DNA of 64,000 nucleotides from an uncultured Rothia sp. (GCA_946222285.1 CAMIIP010000002.1:124001-188000), one strand, 5' to 3'; positions 1-9,645 are shown, counted from the first letter of the stretch. Notes: generated by a model from the sequence alone, not told the origin. Translations and numbers: made by a program.

Positions 1-699
1 ACCCGTTACGCCGAATCGAAAGGGTGGAAGACGGAAACTATTTCTTCCACCACCACCGATGTTGGTGGCTATAAAGACGTTCAGGTAGCAATCAAAGGTA
101 CCTCTACCGATCCTGCCGAGGGCGTGTGGGCACATTTCAAGTATGAGGGCGGTGTACATCGGGTGCAGCGCGTTCCCGCCACCGAGTCGCAGGGGCGTAT
201 TCACACCTCAGCCGCCGGCGTCTTGGTTTTTCCCGAGGTCGATGAGCCCGAGGAAATTGAGATTGCCCAGAACGACCTGAAAATTGACGTCTACCGTTCT
301 TCGGGTCCCGGCGGTCAGTCGGTGAACACCACCGACTCGGCTGTGCGCATTACGCACTTGCCCACCGGCATTGTGGTGGCTATGCAGAACGAGAAGTCAC
401 AGATCCAGAACCGTGAAGCGGCAATGCGCGTTTTGCGCGCGCGTTTGCTGGCCTGGCAACAGGAACAGATCGACGCCGAAAACGCCGAGAAGCGTCATTC
501 TCAGGTGAAGACGATGGATCGTTCTGAGCGAATCCGCACCTATAACTTCCCCGAGAACCGGATTGCCGATCATCGTACCGGCTACAAGGCATACAACCTT
601 GAAGCTGTGCTCAACGGTGAGCTCGAACCGGTGATTCAGTCAGCTATCGATGTGGATGAAAAGCACCGGCTGGAACAGCTAGGTCAGGAAGAAAACTAA
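1..699 (+). CDS. prfA: Peptide chain release factor 1, 3' part
   Basis: Release factor 1 recognises UAA and UAG in the ribosomal A site and triggers hydrolysis of peptidyl-tRNA. The reading frame is open from base 1, so the 5' end lies outside the window and only 232 C-terminal residues are seen (the family has about 360). The catalytic GGQ is encoded at 310-318, in the usual RSSGPGGQSVNTT context, and its glutamine is the target of PrmC. The codon-recognition domain with its PxT-type motif should be upstream of or at the cut. The gene is followed 3 bases later by prmC, the enzyme that modifies it, so the two are almost certainly one operon. Confidence 0.97.
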   Translation, partial: TRYAESKGWKTETISSTTTDVGGYKDVQVAIKGTSTDPAEGVWAHFKYEGGVHRVQRVPATESQGRIHTSAAGVLVFPEVDEPEEIEIAQNDLKIDVYRSSGPGGQSVNTTDSAVRITHLPTGIVVAMQNEKSQIQNREAAMRVLRARLLAWQQEQIDAENAEKRHSQVKTMDRSERIRTYNFPENRIADHRTGYKAYNLEAVLNGELEPVIQSAIDVDEKHRLEQLGQEEN

Positions 700-702
700 A
701 TC

Positions 703-1596
703 TTGGCTGAATCATTTGAAATCTTGCCCGGCGAAGATCTTGAGAAAGTTCTTCGTCGGGCTTCTGCCTATCTTGCTAGCGCTGGTGTAGAAAATCCTCG
801 GGTGGATGCAGAACTTTTGGCGGCTCATTGTCTGAGCCGGAGTAAGGGTGAGTATATCTCGCGCGGGCGCGTTCAGAGCCTCGCTCTTTTGGGTGAATCT
901 GTCCCCGAAAAACTGGCAGAATTGTTGAGCCTGCGGGCTCAGCGTATTCCTCTTCAACATTTGACGGGTGTGGCATATTTTCGCCATCTGGAGCTGAAAG
1001 TGGGACCGGGAGTATTTGTTCCTCGCCCTGAAACTGAAGAGTTGGTTTCTCGCGTTGTGAGAGAAATAGATCGGCGCTCGGCTCCGCTGAAAATTGCCGA
1101 TCTCTGCACGGGATCGGGAGCTATTGCTGCCAGTATCGCTTTCGAACGTAGCGCGCACACCGTCAAAGCCGTGGAGCTGAGTGAGCTTGCCCTGGCTTGG
1201 ACGGCGCAAAACCTGGCAGGAACACACGTAGAACTGGTGGGTGCAGACGCAACGACTGCCTTTGCCGGAGAAGAAGACACCTTCGACATTATCGCCTCTA
1301 ACCCGCCCTATATCCCTCAAAATGCCGTACCTAAAGATTTAGAAGTACGAGAGCACGATCCTGCCATGGCGCTGTTTGGCGGAAGCGACGACGGGCTCAA
1401 GATACCGCGAGCTATCTGCCAACGGGCGTCCGCACTTCTTAAACCTGCTGGTTTTCTCATCATGGAACACGCCGAGACCCAGCGTCAGGCAATGCGCGAG
1501 ATACTAGCGGAGAACGGTTTTGAAAACATAGAATCTATCGATGATTTAGCGGGTAGAGCCCGCCATACTGCTGGATACAAAAGAGTAAATAGTTGA
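703..1596 (+). CDS. prmC: Release factor glutamine N5-methyltransferase
   Basis: PrmC (HemK) methylates the GGQ glutamine of release factors with S-adenosylmethionine. The 297-residue protein has the full family architecture: an N-terminal helical release-factor-binding domain (about 1-95), then a Rossmann methyltransferase domain with the SAM loop LCTGSGAIA and the diagnostic NPPY at residues 200-203, which binds the glutamine side chain. The start is TTG, three bases after the prfA stop, and no better in-frame start is available. Position next to prfA is the classical arrangement. Confidence 0.96.
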   Translation: MAESFEILPGEDLEKVLRRASAYLASAGVENPRVDAELLAAHCLSRSKGEYISRGRVQSLALLGESVPEKLAELLSLRAQRIPLQHLTGVAYFRHLELKVGPGVFVPRPETEELVSRVVREIDRRSAPLKIADLCTGSGAIAASIAFERSAHTVKAVELSELALAWTAQNLAGTHVELVGADATTAFAGEEDTFDIIASNPPYIPQNAVPKDLEVREHDPAMALFGGSDDGLKIPRAICQRASALLKPAGFLIMEHAETQRQAMREILAENGFENIESIDDLAGRARHTAGYKRVNS

Positions 1597-1650
1597 AGCT
1601 ATGCTCTCCTAAGCTATGGTGCTCGCCCCGAACATGAGAGAATAATTTTC

Positions 1651-2679
1651 GTGAAAGCTACAGTTTACTCAACCGATACCGATCAGGCGCGTGAAGAGGC
1701 TATCAGTGCCGCGCAGAGCGTTTTGCGGGAAAACAAGACCATTGTCTTGCCCACTGATACTGTTTATGGAATTGGCGCTGATGCTTTTTCCCATCTAGGT
1801 GTCAGCGCTTTGCTGGCAGCTAAGGGACGCTCGCGCACCATGCCGCCTCCGGTGCTGATTTTTGATGAGGCTGTTCTTCCCGGTCTTGCCGATGAAGTTT
1901 CCGATGACGCTACCGCTCTTGCTCGAAAGTTTTGGCCCGGAGCGCTGACGTTGATTCTCTATTCGCAGCCCTCACTTAGCTGGGATTTGGGGGAGACCCA
2001 GGGGACCGTAGCGTTGCGTGTTCCCAAAGATCCGCTCACCATTGAGCTATTGCGTCAGGTAGGACCGCTGGCGGTTTCTTCGGCGAATAAGACGGGACAG
2101 CAGGCGGCTACCTCTGCCCAAGAAGCAGCCGAGCAACTGGGCGAAGACGTTGAACTGATTATTGATGGCGGACGCCGTCCTACAGATTCTGTTCAAGATA
2201 TAGCTCCTGCTTCAGCACTCCCTTCAACTATCGTTGACTGCACTTCAGACCGTCTTGTAGTGGTGCGCGAAGGTGCCATCAGCGTCGATGAGTTACGCCA
2301 AGTAGTTCCCACGATCGTAACTAAAGAGGAATTGGAGAATGAGAATCGTCGCTCGACCAGAGAACGCGCAGTAGGACGGCGATTTGCTGAACACGAAGAA
2401 AAGACAGCAACAGATGTAGAAAATCAGATAACTGAGTCTACGGTGAAACCTGATTCTACCGTTCACGGACTGGGGGAGGGCCCTCATGCTGCTGCTCCAC
2501 CAGCAGGAACCCTCACCTCTCACCTAGTCAGCGCTGGAACAGGAACTCAACGAGTGGATCAGATGCGCACCAAAGAGAAACATCTGCAAGATTTTTCTCG
2601 AAAATTAGCTGAGGTAAAACCACTTTCTACCGAAGACGCTCAGAAACTGCTCTTTGAACCTCCTGAACACCAACGGTAG
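1651..2679 (+). CDS. tsaC: Threonylcarbamoyl-AMP synthase with long C-terminal tail
   Basis: A YrdC/Sua5 family enzyme that makes threonylcarbamoyl-AMP from threonine, bicarbonate and ATP, the first step of t6A37 modification of ANN-decoding tRNAs. Residues about 15-210 form the YrdC domain, with the motif KGRSRTMPPPVLIF and the SSANKTGQQAAT segment typical of the ligand cavity. The start is GTG. Residues from about 215 to 342 are a charged, low-complexity tail without a recognisable Sua5 domain. TsaC-type proteins are usually near 200-220 residues, so the tail is extra. It closes the prfA-prmC-tsaC operon and ends at a strong hairpin. Confidence 0.92.
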   Translation: MKATVYSTDTDQAREEAISAAQSVLRENKTIVLPTDTVYGIGADAFSHLGVSALLAAKGRSRTMPPPVLIFDEAVLPGLADEVSDDATALARKFWPGALTLILYSQPSLSWDLGETQGTVALRVPKDPLTIELLRQVGPLAVSSANKTGQQAATSAQEAAEQLGEDVELIIDGGRRPTDSVQDIAPASALPSTIVDCTSDRLVVVREGAISVDELRQVVPTIVTKEELENENRRSTRERAVGRRFAEHEEKTATDVENQITESTVKPDSTVHGLGEGPHAAAPPAGTLTSHLVSAGTGTQRVDQMRTKEKHLQDFSRKLAEVKPLSTEDAQKLLFEPPEHQR

Positions 2680-2725
2680 ATTTGCTTGCTCTGAATTTAA
2701 GCTAGGTATTGCCCCATCGGGCAGA

Positions 2726-2768
2726 GAAAATATCGGGTGCCCCGGTGAAGGAAGCACCCGATATTTTC
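2726..2768. terminator. Bidirectional terminator between convergent genes
   Basis: A perfect 15-bp inverted repeat (2726-2740 and 2754-2768) with a 13-base loop has A-rich and T-rich outer ends. It lies between tsaC on the plus strand and the SDR gene on the minus strand, so it can stop transcription from both sides. Confidence 0.85.
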
Positions 2769-2781
2769 ATGCTGTCGCCTT

Positions 2782-3855
2782 TTACTTTTCAAACTTTTGG
2801 TCGCGCTTCTTGCCCAGACTCAGATGAGCAGACCGAAGAACATCTTGTACACGCGGTTGAGGAACCAAGTTCTGTTCCCTAGCCCAGGAATCATCAATGT
2901 CTTGGCCGAACCACATCACTTCTGCTCGGCGCACCGAACCGGCTAACCGCTCATCAAAAAGTTCCGAAGCCACATAGCCACATTTAATAGCCAGAGAGCA
3001 TACGGCGCTAGGGATTCGGAGGGGACGGCGTCGTCCGGCGTCAATAATCACCGACTCTGCGGTGCTCTTTTCCCAGGGCTGTACTACAATCCGCGGAAGT
3101 TCACCCTCAAATTGCCCCAGTTTCGATACGAACTCAGCTAGCGCGTAGGAGGAAGAAACCGGTGATTTCTGTTCCCCTCTTCCTGCCACTGATGCGAAGC
3201 TGGACGAGGCAAATTTAGCGAATGCTTCAGTAGTGCGTCGCCCAGCGCCCTGAACGCTAGTAGCTCGCACTATGCACATCTGCAGAGCATGATGATCAGA
3301 TACCGAAACGGGCGAGAAAGAGGGGGCCGCTGGGAAAGAGGACTTTGCTGAGCCTGGAGCTACGCCGGCGGCAGCAGTTTCTTCCACGAAATCGGCAAGA
3401 CGCAAAAGCACGTCTTCACCCAATGCTTTAGAAAATGAATACGCAGAGAAAGGATCAGTAACCGGAGATGCATCGAGCACTCGACGGTTGCCCTGCACAG
3501 CGGCAGAGGAGAGATGAATCAAACGTTTCACGCCGGTACGCTGGGCGGCAATGGCAATAACAGCGGGCAATAAGGCATTTGCCCCCAAAAGAGGTGCAAT
3601 ATCTTTCTGATTAGGAGCAGCCAACCCAGAGGCATTAATGACTACATCAGCAGCAGCAAAAGAGTCGGCCAAGGAATCAATGATTCCCTCTAGCTTTCGA
3701 GCATCTCTAATCAGCCCATTAGGATCTTGTTGTTGGGTAGCCAACCGAGGTGCTTCGATTGATTCTGCCTCAATACCTTCAGCGGTCAAGCGAGAGAGTA
3801 TAGACGAACCTACAAATCCGCTACCACCAATAATTTTCCAGGCTGAAACCGACAT
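2782..3855 (-). CDS. NAD-dependent epimerase/dehydratase (extended SDR)
   Basis: An extended short-chain dehydrogenase/reductase acting on a nucleotide sugar or similar substrate; the exact substrate cannot be read from the sequence. The Rossmann motif GGSGFVGSS lies near residue 10 and the catalytic tyrosine/lysine appear as YSFSK near residue 135. At 357 residues it is a little longer than the usual 300-330, with an insertion near residues 165-180. A good ribosome binding site (AAGGAAC) precedes the ATG. It is convergent with tsaC and divergent from the glycosyltransferase gene, which suggests a role in the adjacent surface-glycan locus. Confidence 0.78.
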   Translation of the reverse strand: MSVSAWKIIGGSGFVGSSILSRLTAEGIEAESIEAPRLATQQQDPNGLIRDARKLEGIIDSLADSFAAADVVINASGLAAPNQKDIAPLLGANALLPAVIAIAAQRTGVKRLIHLSSAAVQGNRRVLDASPVTDPFSAYSFSKALGEDVLLRLADFVEETAAAGVAPGSAKSSFPAAPSFSPVSVSDHHALQMCIVRATSVQGAGRRTTEAFAKFASSSFASVAGRGEQKSPVSSSYALAEFVSKLGQFEGELPRIVVQPWEKSTAESVIIDAGRRRPLRIPSAVCSLAIKCGYVASELFDERLAGSVRRAEVMWFGQDIDDSWAREQNLVPQPRVQDVLRSAHLSLGKKRDQKFEK

Positions 3856-4109
3856 CTCGTTCCTTTTCAGAAAGGGTATTTTATTTCATGCTTTAAGACT
3901 AACTTTCGCACAGTTTCTTTGGAAATACTGACTCAACACAGAAGACTTTTATGAGGATGAAACGCTCTATGGCGTGAACAGTGGTCAGGGATTCAGTAAA
4001 CTAATTGAGTTGAGCAGTCAGAGCGAGCCCGGCTGGCGAAAACAGTAGGTACGAACGTTCAGCATTTTTTGACGGTGATCACAACCGAAAGGGATCGGTC
4101 AATACTCTT

Positions 4110-5999
4110 ATGAGTTCATATCAGCAACAGCGAGAGAATGTTGTGGGAAAAACCCCTCGAGTTATTGCGGTCGTAGTGACCTTCAACAGGCGAGAGCTTT
4201 TACCGTTAACGCTAACCGGTATTGCTCAGGCCGAGCGAACTCCCGACGTCGTCGTCGTTGTTGATAATGCTTCTACCGATGGCACTGATCAGTATTTGCG
4301 TGATCTTCACTATGAGCTTCCGTTGGATGTCATTAGCCTTCAACAGAACATGGGTGGAGCCGGTGGGTTTACCGTTGGAATCGACCGGGCACTGAGCCGG
4401 CACGACGCTGACCTGGTGTGGGTGATGGACGACGATACCGAGCCCACTGAGCGAGCCCTCTCTAGTCTGGTTCGAGCTTGGGAAAACTATCGTGGGCGCA
4501 ATGGAGAGCACCCCGCTTTTGTTGCCTCTAAAGTGGAGTGGGTAGACGGCCGAGACCACCCCATGAATACCATGCGTACAAGGTTCGGCGCGTCCAAAGC
4601 CGAGCACCTTCGTGCCGAAAAAGTGGGTGCCCGTCCTATCCGTTCGGCGTCATTTGTATCGGTGATGATGGATGCTGCCGTGATGCGCCGTGAAGGTCTA
4701 CCTATTGCGGATTTCTTTATCTGGAATGATGACTTTGAGTACACCACCCGGCTAGCCCACCATCGGGATGCTATCGCTACTGCAGAATCGGTAGTTATCC
4801 ACCACACCAAGACGATTGGTAATACCAATTTCAGCCCGGGACCGCGGTTCTATAACGATGTGCGTAACAAGCTGTGGATGTTTACCCGGCGACGAACGCT
4901 CTCTCCTTTGGAGAAAACCCTCTACGGTTTTTCGGTAGCTCGACTCTGGGTGACCACACTCGTGCGCACGGAGGAGAAGAAAACCTACGCTACCTATTTG
5001 GGGCGGGGTATTCGAGATGCTCTGACATCTTTTAGAACTAACGATCAGGTACTTGCGGGAATCTATGAGCTAGAGCTCCCGCTTCAAAGCCAGCGGCAGA
5101 TAGATTCCGCCGAGTCTAAATATGCGGAAAAACTGCATGATTTCTCTGTATTGATGTGTACCTATGCTGGTGATTCAGCCGAATATCTTAATCAAGCGAT
5201 AGCTTCTAACTTGCGAGAGCAGACCTTAAAGCCTCGGCAGTTTGTGATGGTGGCAGATGGTGAGCTCACCTCTGAACTTGAGAGTGTTATTGCGCGCTGG
5301 CAAAAAGAAGCTACCTCCTTTGAATCCTGCGAATTCAATGTAGTGCGGTTAGAAAAGAATCAGGGACTAGCTGCTGCGCTGAACTTTGGTCTAAAACACT
5401 GTACTTCTTCATGGATTGCACGGGCAGATTCGGATGATATTTCCCTGCCCCATCGCTTTGAACAACAGATGAACCACCTGAGAGGCTCTGATCTTGCAGT
5501 TTTGGGAAGCTATATCAACGAGGTAGCTTCCGATGGACAGACCGTTCAGGCCTTGCGTACTGCCCCTACTGAACCGGCCGAGATTACTCGAGCTATATCT
5601 CGCCGTAATCCTGTTTTTCACCCCACGGTGATGATGAAAAAATCAGCTATTGACGCTGTGGGAGGATACGAAGAGGTGCCCGGTGCCGAAGATTACTGGC
5701 TCTGGAGCAGACTTATTCGGGAGGGTTTTTCTATCGCTAATCTGCCCGAAGCTTTGGTGAACTACCGAACAGGGGGTGGTACCTATGAAAAGCGCGGGGG
5801 AGTAGCGGCACTGGTTCAGGATATCAAGGTGCAACGTAAGCTTTATCATGGCTACACCGTCTCAGCACCCCAGGCGGCACGAAACTTAGCAGTGCGAGCC
5901 GTATATCGTTTTCTTCCTCTTGAACAGAGACAAAAGCTATTTCGGACTTTTTTTGCTCAATCGCCATTGTCAGCCTCTCAAACATCAAAGGAGAACTAA
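4110..5999 (+). CDS. Double-domain GT2 glycosyltransferase
   Basis: A 629-residue protein with two GT-A (family 2) glycosyltransferase domains in tandem. Domain one (about 15-300) resembles galactofuranosyltransferase-type GT2 enzymes, with VVTFNR at the start and an acidic DDD at residues 107-109. Domain two (about 345-610) starts with FSVLMCTYAGD and carries its own DSDD at 440-443. Such fusions make two consecutive transfers in surface polysaccharide assembly. No membrane segment is evident, so it is likely a cytosolic or peripheral enzyme using undecaprenyl-linked acceptors. It is followed three bases later by the membrane dehydratase and must be co-transcribed with it. Substrates are not predictable. 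Confidence 0.85.
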   Translation: MSSYQQQRENVVGKTPRVIAVVVTFNRRELLPLTLTGIAQAERTPDVVVVVDNASTDGTDQYLRDLHYELPLDVISLQQNMGGAGGFTVGIDRALSRHDADLVWVMDDDTEPTERALSSLVRAWENYRGRNGEHPAFVASKVEWVDGRDHPMNTMRTRFGASKAEHLRAEKVGARPIRSASFVSVMMDAAVMRREGLPIADFFIWNDDFEYTTRLAHHRDAIATAESVVIHHTKTIGNTNFSPGPRFYNDVRNKLWMFTRRRTLSPLEKTLYGFSVARLWVTTLVRTEEKKTYATYLGRGIRDALTSFRTNDQVLAGIYELELPLQSQRQIDSAESKYAEKLHDFSVLMCTYAGDSAEYLNQAIASNLREQTLKPRQFVMVADGELTSELESVIARWQKEATSFESCEFNVVRLEKNQGLAAALNFGLKHCTSSWIARADSDDISLPHRFEQQMNHLRGSDLAVLGSYINEVASDGQTVQALRTAPTEPAEITRAISRRNPVFHPTVMMKKSAIDAVGGYEEVPGAEDYWLWSRLIREGFSIANLPEALVNYRTGGGTYEKRGGVAALVQDIKVQRKLYHGYTVSAPQAARNLAVRAVYRFLPLEQRQKLFRTFFAQSPLSASQTSKEN

Positions 6000-6002
6000 G
6001 CA

Positions 6003-7847
6003 GTGTCTTCTCCTCATACTCAGTCAATATCACTGGTTGAGACCACTTCTGATCGCAAGCCCTGGTGGCGTTTTGTCCAGATGTTCCTGGACTCGCTGGC
6101 ATGGTTGATTGCTCTTCCTATTGGTTTCTTTCTGCGCTATGGAGATAGTGATCTGATTAATCCTACGGGGTTATTTATTGTGGCGGCTTTGGCAGTCATT
6201 GTGCAGATTGGATTGGGATACGCTCTGGGGCTGTACCGGAACCGTCATTCCTACGGGAGTTTCTCTGAAGCCGTTTTGCTGTACCCGGTCATTGTGGTTG
6301 ATCTGATAGTTATCCAGATTGCGCTCTTGCTATTTGCTTGGCATATCAGTGTTCCTCGATCGGTAGTAATTATTGCCTTTCCTTTTGCCGTTATGGCAAT
6401 GATGGTGATGCGCTACGCAAAACGAATCGTAGAAGATTTGATGAATCGCCCTGATTCAGAAAAAAGCGAACCTGTAATCATTTACGGTGGTGGGTTTGTG
6501 GGGCGTTCTTTGGTTGCTTCTCTCATGTCCGATCCCCAAAGTCAGTACCGCCCTATTGGTATTGTTGATGATGATCCTTCACTGCGTAATGCCCGTATTC
6601 ATTCTGTGGCAGTGATTGGTCGCGGTACTGATTTACCAGCCCTGGTGAAGAGATACGGTGTAGGCAAGATTTTCTATGCTATGAGTGATCCGCACGAAAA
6701 GATCTTCGAACGGCTATCTTTGCAAATGCGTGAACTTAACGTTCAGGTGCATAAAATTACCGGCATGATTTCGGAACTAACCTCGGGGACAGATGATGAA
6801 ACCGAAGATACTAACCGGATGATTATTGAAGGTGTTCGCGGCAAGATTGATTATGAGATTAATGATGAGGACATCAGTTCGTATATTCAAGGCAAACGGG
6901 TTCTCGTAACCGGAGCAGGTGGATCTATCGGATCCGAACTCTGCCGGCAAATCACTAAATACGAACCTGCAGAACTTCTTCTTCTTGATCATGATGAAAC
7001 TTTGCTGATGGAAAGCAAGTATTCTTTGATGGGAAGTACCGCTTTAGATGATAACTGCGTTGTTCTTGCCGATATTCGTGACGCAGAAGCCATTGAAGCG
7101 GTTTTTGAAGAACGTCGTCCCCAGGTCGTTTTCCACGCCGCAGCCCTTAAACATGTATCTGCACTTGAGGCTTACCCTAAAGAGGCATGGAAAACGAACA
7201 CTTTGGGAACGGGAAACGTTCTTAAAGCTTCATCTCAAGTAAACGTTGAAGTATTCGTGAATGTTTCTACCGATAAGGCTGCGGATCCGACGACGGCGTT
7301 AGGGCAGTCCAAACACACAGCCGAAAAACTAACCAGCTGGTATGGGCAACAAACCGGAAAACGTTATGTCTCGGTTCGCTTCGGAAATGTTTTTGGCTCC
7401 CGCGGATCCGTTAAACCCATTTTTACCCAGCAGATTAAAGACGGTGGACCGATTACCGTAACACACAGAGACGCTACTCGCTTCTTTATGCTGATACCGG
7501 ATGCTTGCATGCTGGTTATGCTAGCGGGTTCAATCGGCAACCCTGGCGATGTCTTGGTTCTTGATATGGGTAAACCGGTTCGAATCTACGATGTTGCAGA
7601 AAACCTGCGGCGTCTCTATGAGCGCTACGATGTAGATATCGAAATCACCCAAATGCGACCGGGCGAAAAACTTGAAGAAGTGCTCTTCGGCAAGGACGAA
7701 AAGATGAAGCAGAGCGAAAAAAATCCTTTTATTTCGCATGCTCAAACTCCACCGGTTGATCCTGCCCAGTTGGACTATTCGCAGTGGTATCACAACTATT
7801 TGAACTCACGCGGATATGTGCGAGAAGTTCATAGGGGGCAACAATAG
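6003..7847 (+). CDS. Membrane nucleotide-sugar 4,6-dehydratase (CapD/PglF/WbpM type)
   Basis: A polysaccharide-biosynthesis protein of the FlaA1/CapD family. The N terminus holds about four membrane helices (residues 25-135), followed by a nucleotide-binding domain with YGGGFVGRSL and a C-terminal SDR dehydratase domain with the NAD motif GAGGSIG at 304-310 and STDKAADPTTALGQSK, where the family has an S-x-DK variant of the usual YxxxK. Family members dehydrate UDP-GlcNAc at C4/C6, the entry point to diamino- or deoxy-sugars. The GTG start sits three bases after the glycosyltransferase stop; the stop overlaps the next start by one base. Confidence 0.9.
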   Translation: MSSPHTQSISLVETTSDRKPWWRFVQMFLDSLAWLIALPIGFFLRYGDSDLINPTGLFIVAALAVIVQIGLGYALGLYRNRHSYGSFSEAVLLYPVIVVDLIVIQIALLLFAWHISVPRSVVIIAFPFAVMAMMVMRYAKRIVEDLMNRPDSEKSEPVIIYGGGFVGRSLVASLMSDPQSQYRPIGIVDDDPSLRNARIHSVAVIGRGTDLPALVKRYGVGKIFYAMSDPHEKIFERLSLQMRELNVQVHKITGMISELTSGTDDETEDTNRMIIEGVRGKIDYEINDEDISSYIQGKRVLVTGAGGSIGSELCRQITKYEPAELLLLDHDETLLMESKYSLMGSTALDDNCVVLADIRDAEAIEAVFEERRPQVVFHAAALKHVSALEAYPKEAWKTNTLGTGNVLKASSQVNVEVFVNVSTDKAADPTTALGQSKHTAEKLTSWYGQQTGKRYVSVRFGNVFGSRGSVKPIFTQQIKDGGPITVTHRDATRFFMLIPDACMLVMLAGSIGNPGDVLVLDMGKPVRIYDVAENLRRLYERYDVDIEITQMRPGEKLEEVLFGKDEKMKQSEKNPFISHAQTPPVDPAQLDYSQWYHNYLNSRGYVREVHRGQQ

Positions 7848-8875
7848 TGCAGGCAGTATCAGCTTCAACTGCGGTGCTTCTGGTGCCTGCCATGGTCGCT
7901 TTTTTGTTAGGTCTTTGCCTTCCTATTGTGGTAAGACCGCTATTGCACCGCTGGAATTTGGTGGATATTCCCACCTCACGCTCTTCCCATAGTCAGCCGG
8001 TTTTTCGAGGAATGGGATTAGCAACCGCATGTGCTGCCTTATGCGGATACCTGGTGGCCTTGCTGACCGGGCTAGTGCCCACCGATCGTTCAGTAGCTCT
8101 TGCTGTGCTCTTTGGGATGGTCGCATCGGGTTTCTTGGGGTGGATAGAAGACTTGCGCGGTGTCTCTATCAAAGTGCGTTTCTTAGCTCAGCTGGGAATT
8201 GGATTGGTAGTGAGCGTGGCTATTACCGCTGTACTCGGAACTTCTCTCTGGTGGATTCCGTTGGGCGTTTTTGCCGTAGCTACCTACATCAACGTCGTCA
8301 ATTTTATGGATGGCGTCAACGGCATCTCGGGAATGCACGGGTTGGTTGTCGGAGGATTTTATGCCTATGCAGGGTGGGAGAATAACCTTCCCTGGTTAGT
8401 AGCCGGAGGTGCTTCCGTAGCTACTGCCTACCTGGCCTTTCTACCCTGGAACGTTAGAACAGGTAAGAATGTCTTTCTGGGGGATGCTGGTAGCTATTTC
8501 TTAGGTGGGGCCATTGCTTCGATGGCGGTAGGAGCTTTTCTTTCTGGGGTTTACGTAGAATATATTCTTTCCCCGCTGGTGATTTATTTAGCCGATACCG
8601 GATGTACTCTTCTGTGCAGAATGGCGCGTGGGGAGCAATGGTATAAACCCCATCGCACTCATATTTACCAGCGGTTAACAGATGTTGGGTTGAGCCACGT
8701 CGGTGCATCCTTGATTGTTTCAGGACTGAGCACTCTGATTTCTGTGCTAACGATTATTGCTCTTCCTTTTGAAACGCAGAATGCTCTGGGGGCAGGTTTG
8801 ATAGTGCTCATCCTGGTGGCTTTGTACCTTGTGCTTCCTTCTCTTATACAAAGGTTTAGCCGCAAAAAGCCATGA
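7847..8875 (+). CDS. WecA-like polyprenyl-phosphate sugar-1-phosphate transferase
   Basis: A GT4-family membrane enzyme (MraY/WecA/TagO) that attaches a sugar-1-phosphate, usually GlcNAc-1-P, to undecaprenyl phosphate and so starts lipid-linked glycan assembly. About ten hydrophobic helices are visible. Diagnostic cytoplasmic motifs are present: NFMDGVNGISG near residue 152 and FLGDAGSYFLGG near residue 210, followed by a HRTHIYQRL segment. The GTG start overlaps the stop of the dehydratase gene by one base. In actinobacteria a gene of this family commonly lies just upstream of the atp operon, as here. Confidence 0.92.
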   Translation: MQAVSASTAVLLVPAMVAFLLGLCLPIVVRPLLHRWNLVDIPTSRSSHSQPVFRGMGLATACAALCGYLVALLTGLVPTDRSVALAVLFGMVASGFLGWIEDLRGVSIKVRFLAQLGIGLVVSVAITAVLGTSLWWIPLGVFAVATYINVVNFMDGVNGISGMHGLVVGGFYAYAGWENNLPWLVAGGASVATAYLAFLPWNVRTGKNVFLGDAGSYFLGGAIASMAVGAFLSGVYVEYILSPLVIYLADTGCTLLCRMARGEQWYKPHRTHIYQRLTDVGLSHVGASLIVSGLSTLISVLTIIALPFETQNALGAGLIVLILVALYLVLPSLIQRFSRKKP

Positions 8876-9285
8876 AAAAATTAGTAACTTTAACCCCCTG
8901 GAAAAAGATTTTTCTTCAGGTCACGAAACTATGTGTTCCGGTAGTTTTAGCAGGTACAATGGTTGGTGCAATCATTGATGGATGGGCAGGTCTGCTCGGA
9001 GTTCTTTCGGGCCTTCTGCTGGTGCATCTATGGTTCAGCATTGATATTTTGGTGGCAACTATAGCCGAGCGAAAATCTCTTTCTCAGGTCGCAAGGTCCT
9101 TGATAGCATTTTATGTTGTCAAGGTTATTCTTGGTTTTGTGATTTTGTTTTGGGTGCCTCTTCCTACTCTCTTATTGAGTGGTTGGCTTCTTTTGGGGTC
9201 GGTTCTTACCGTTGTCATCTGGCTCGGAGGCAGTATGCGAACCATTATGAAAATGCGAATCTTGTATTTTGATCAACATGACTAA
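8872..9285 (+). CDS. AtpI-like small membrane protein
   Basis: A 137-residue protein made almost entirely of four hydrophobic helices (about 16-33, 38-58, 77-95 and 100-120). Its ATG overlaps the preceding stop in the arrangement ATGA, so translation is coupled to the WecA-like gene. Position directly ahead of the ATP synthase genes, size and topology match the poorly conserved ATP synthase protein I (AtpI) group, thought to help c-ring assembly or magnesium uptake. No catalytic motif is visible. Confidence 0.65.
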   Translation: MKKLVTLTPWKKIFLQVTKLCVPVVLAGTMVGAIIDGWAGLLGVLSGLLLVHLWFSIDILVATIAERKSLSQVARSLIAFYVVKVILGFVILFWVPLPTLLLSGWLLLGSVLTVVIWLGGSMRTIMKMRILYFDQHD

Positions 9286-9303
9286 CCAATTTCAGGACGA
9301 TCA

Positions 9304-9564
9304 TTGACCGAAAACCGGAAAAAATGGTGGGACGGCGATAAGGAGTTGCGTTCAGCGGGGGAGCTTGTCTCCGGCGGCGGAATTTCTGGAGCTTTCATGA
9401 CCTTGCTTTATGTCGTTATCGGCATAGGCTTCTGGAGTTTGGTAGGCTATGGTCTGGACCTACTATTTCATACACACTGGATAGTTTGGGTAGGAGCTGG
9501 ATTAGGAGCCCTCGGAGGCTTTTATTTGGTTTTTCACCATATGCAACATCGCAAAACCCCCTAA
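9304..9564 (+). CDS. AtpZ/AtpI-family assembly protein
   Basis: An 86-residue protein with two membrane helices (about 27-52 and 55-78) separated by a short polar turn, the hairpin seen in AtpZ/AtpI family proteins encoded at the head of atp operons. The TTG start is 18 bases after the preceding stop. A cytoplasmic N terminus rich in lysine and tryptophan precedes the first helix. A role in rotor assembly is inferred from family and position. Confidence 0.7.
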   Translation: MTENRKKWWDGDKELRSAGELVSGGGISGAFMTLLYVVIGIGFWSLVGYGLDLLFHTHWIVWVGAGLGALGGFYLVFHHMQHRKTP

Positions 9565-9645
9565 TTTCATCGAACCACTTACACTACAACTTGATGCACA
9601 CGGTCAGCATATGGCTGGAACACAAGGAGCAAGAAAGGACTTGCC

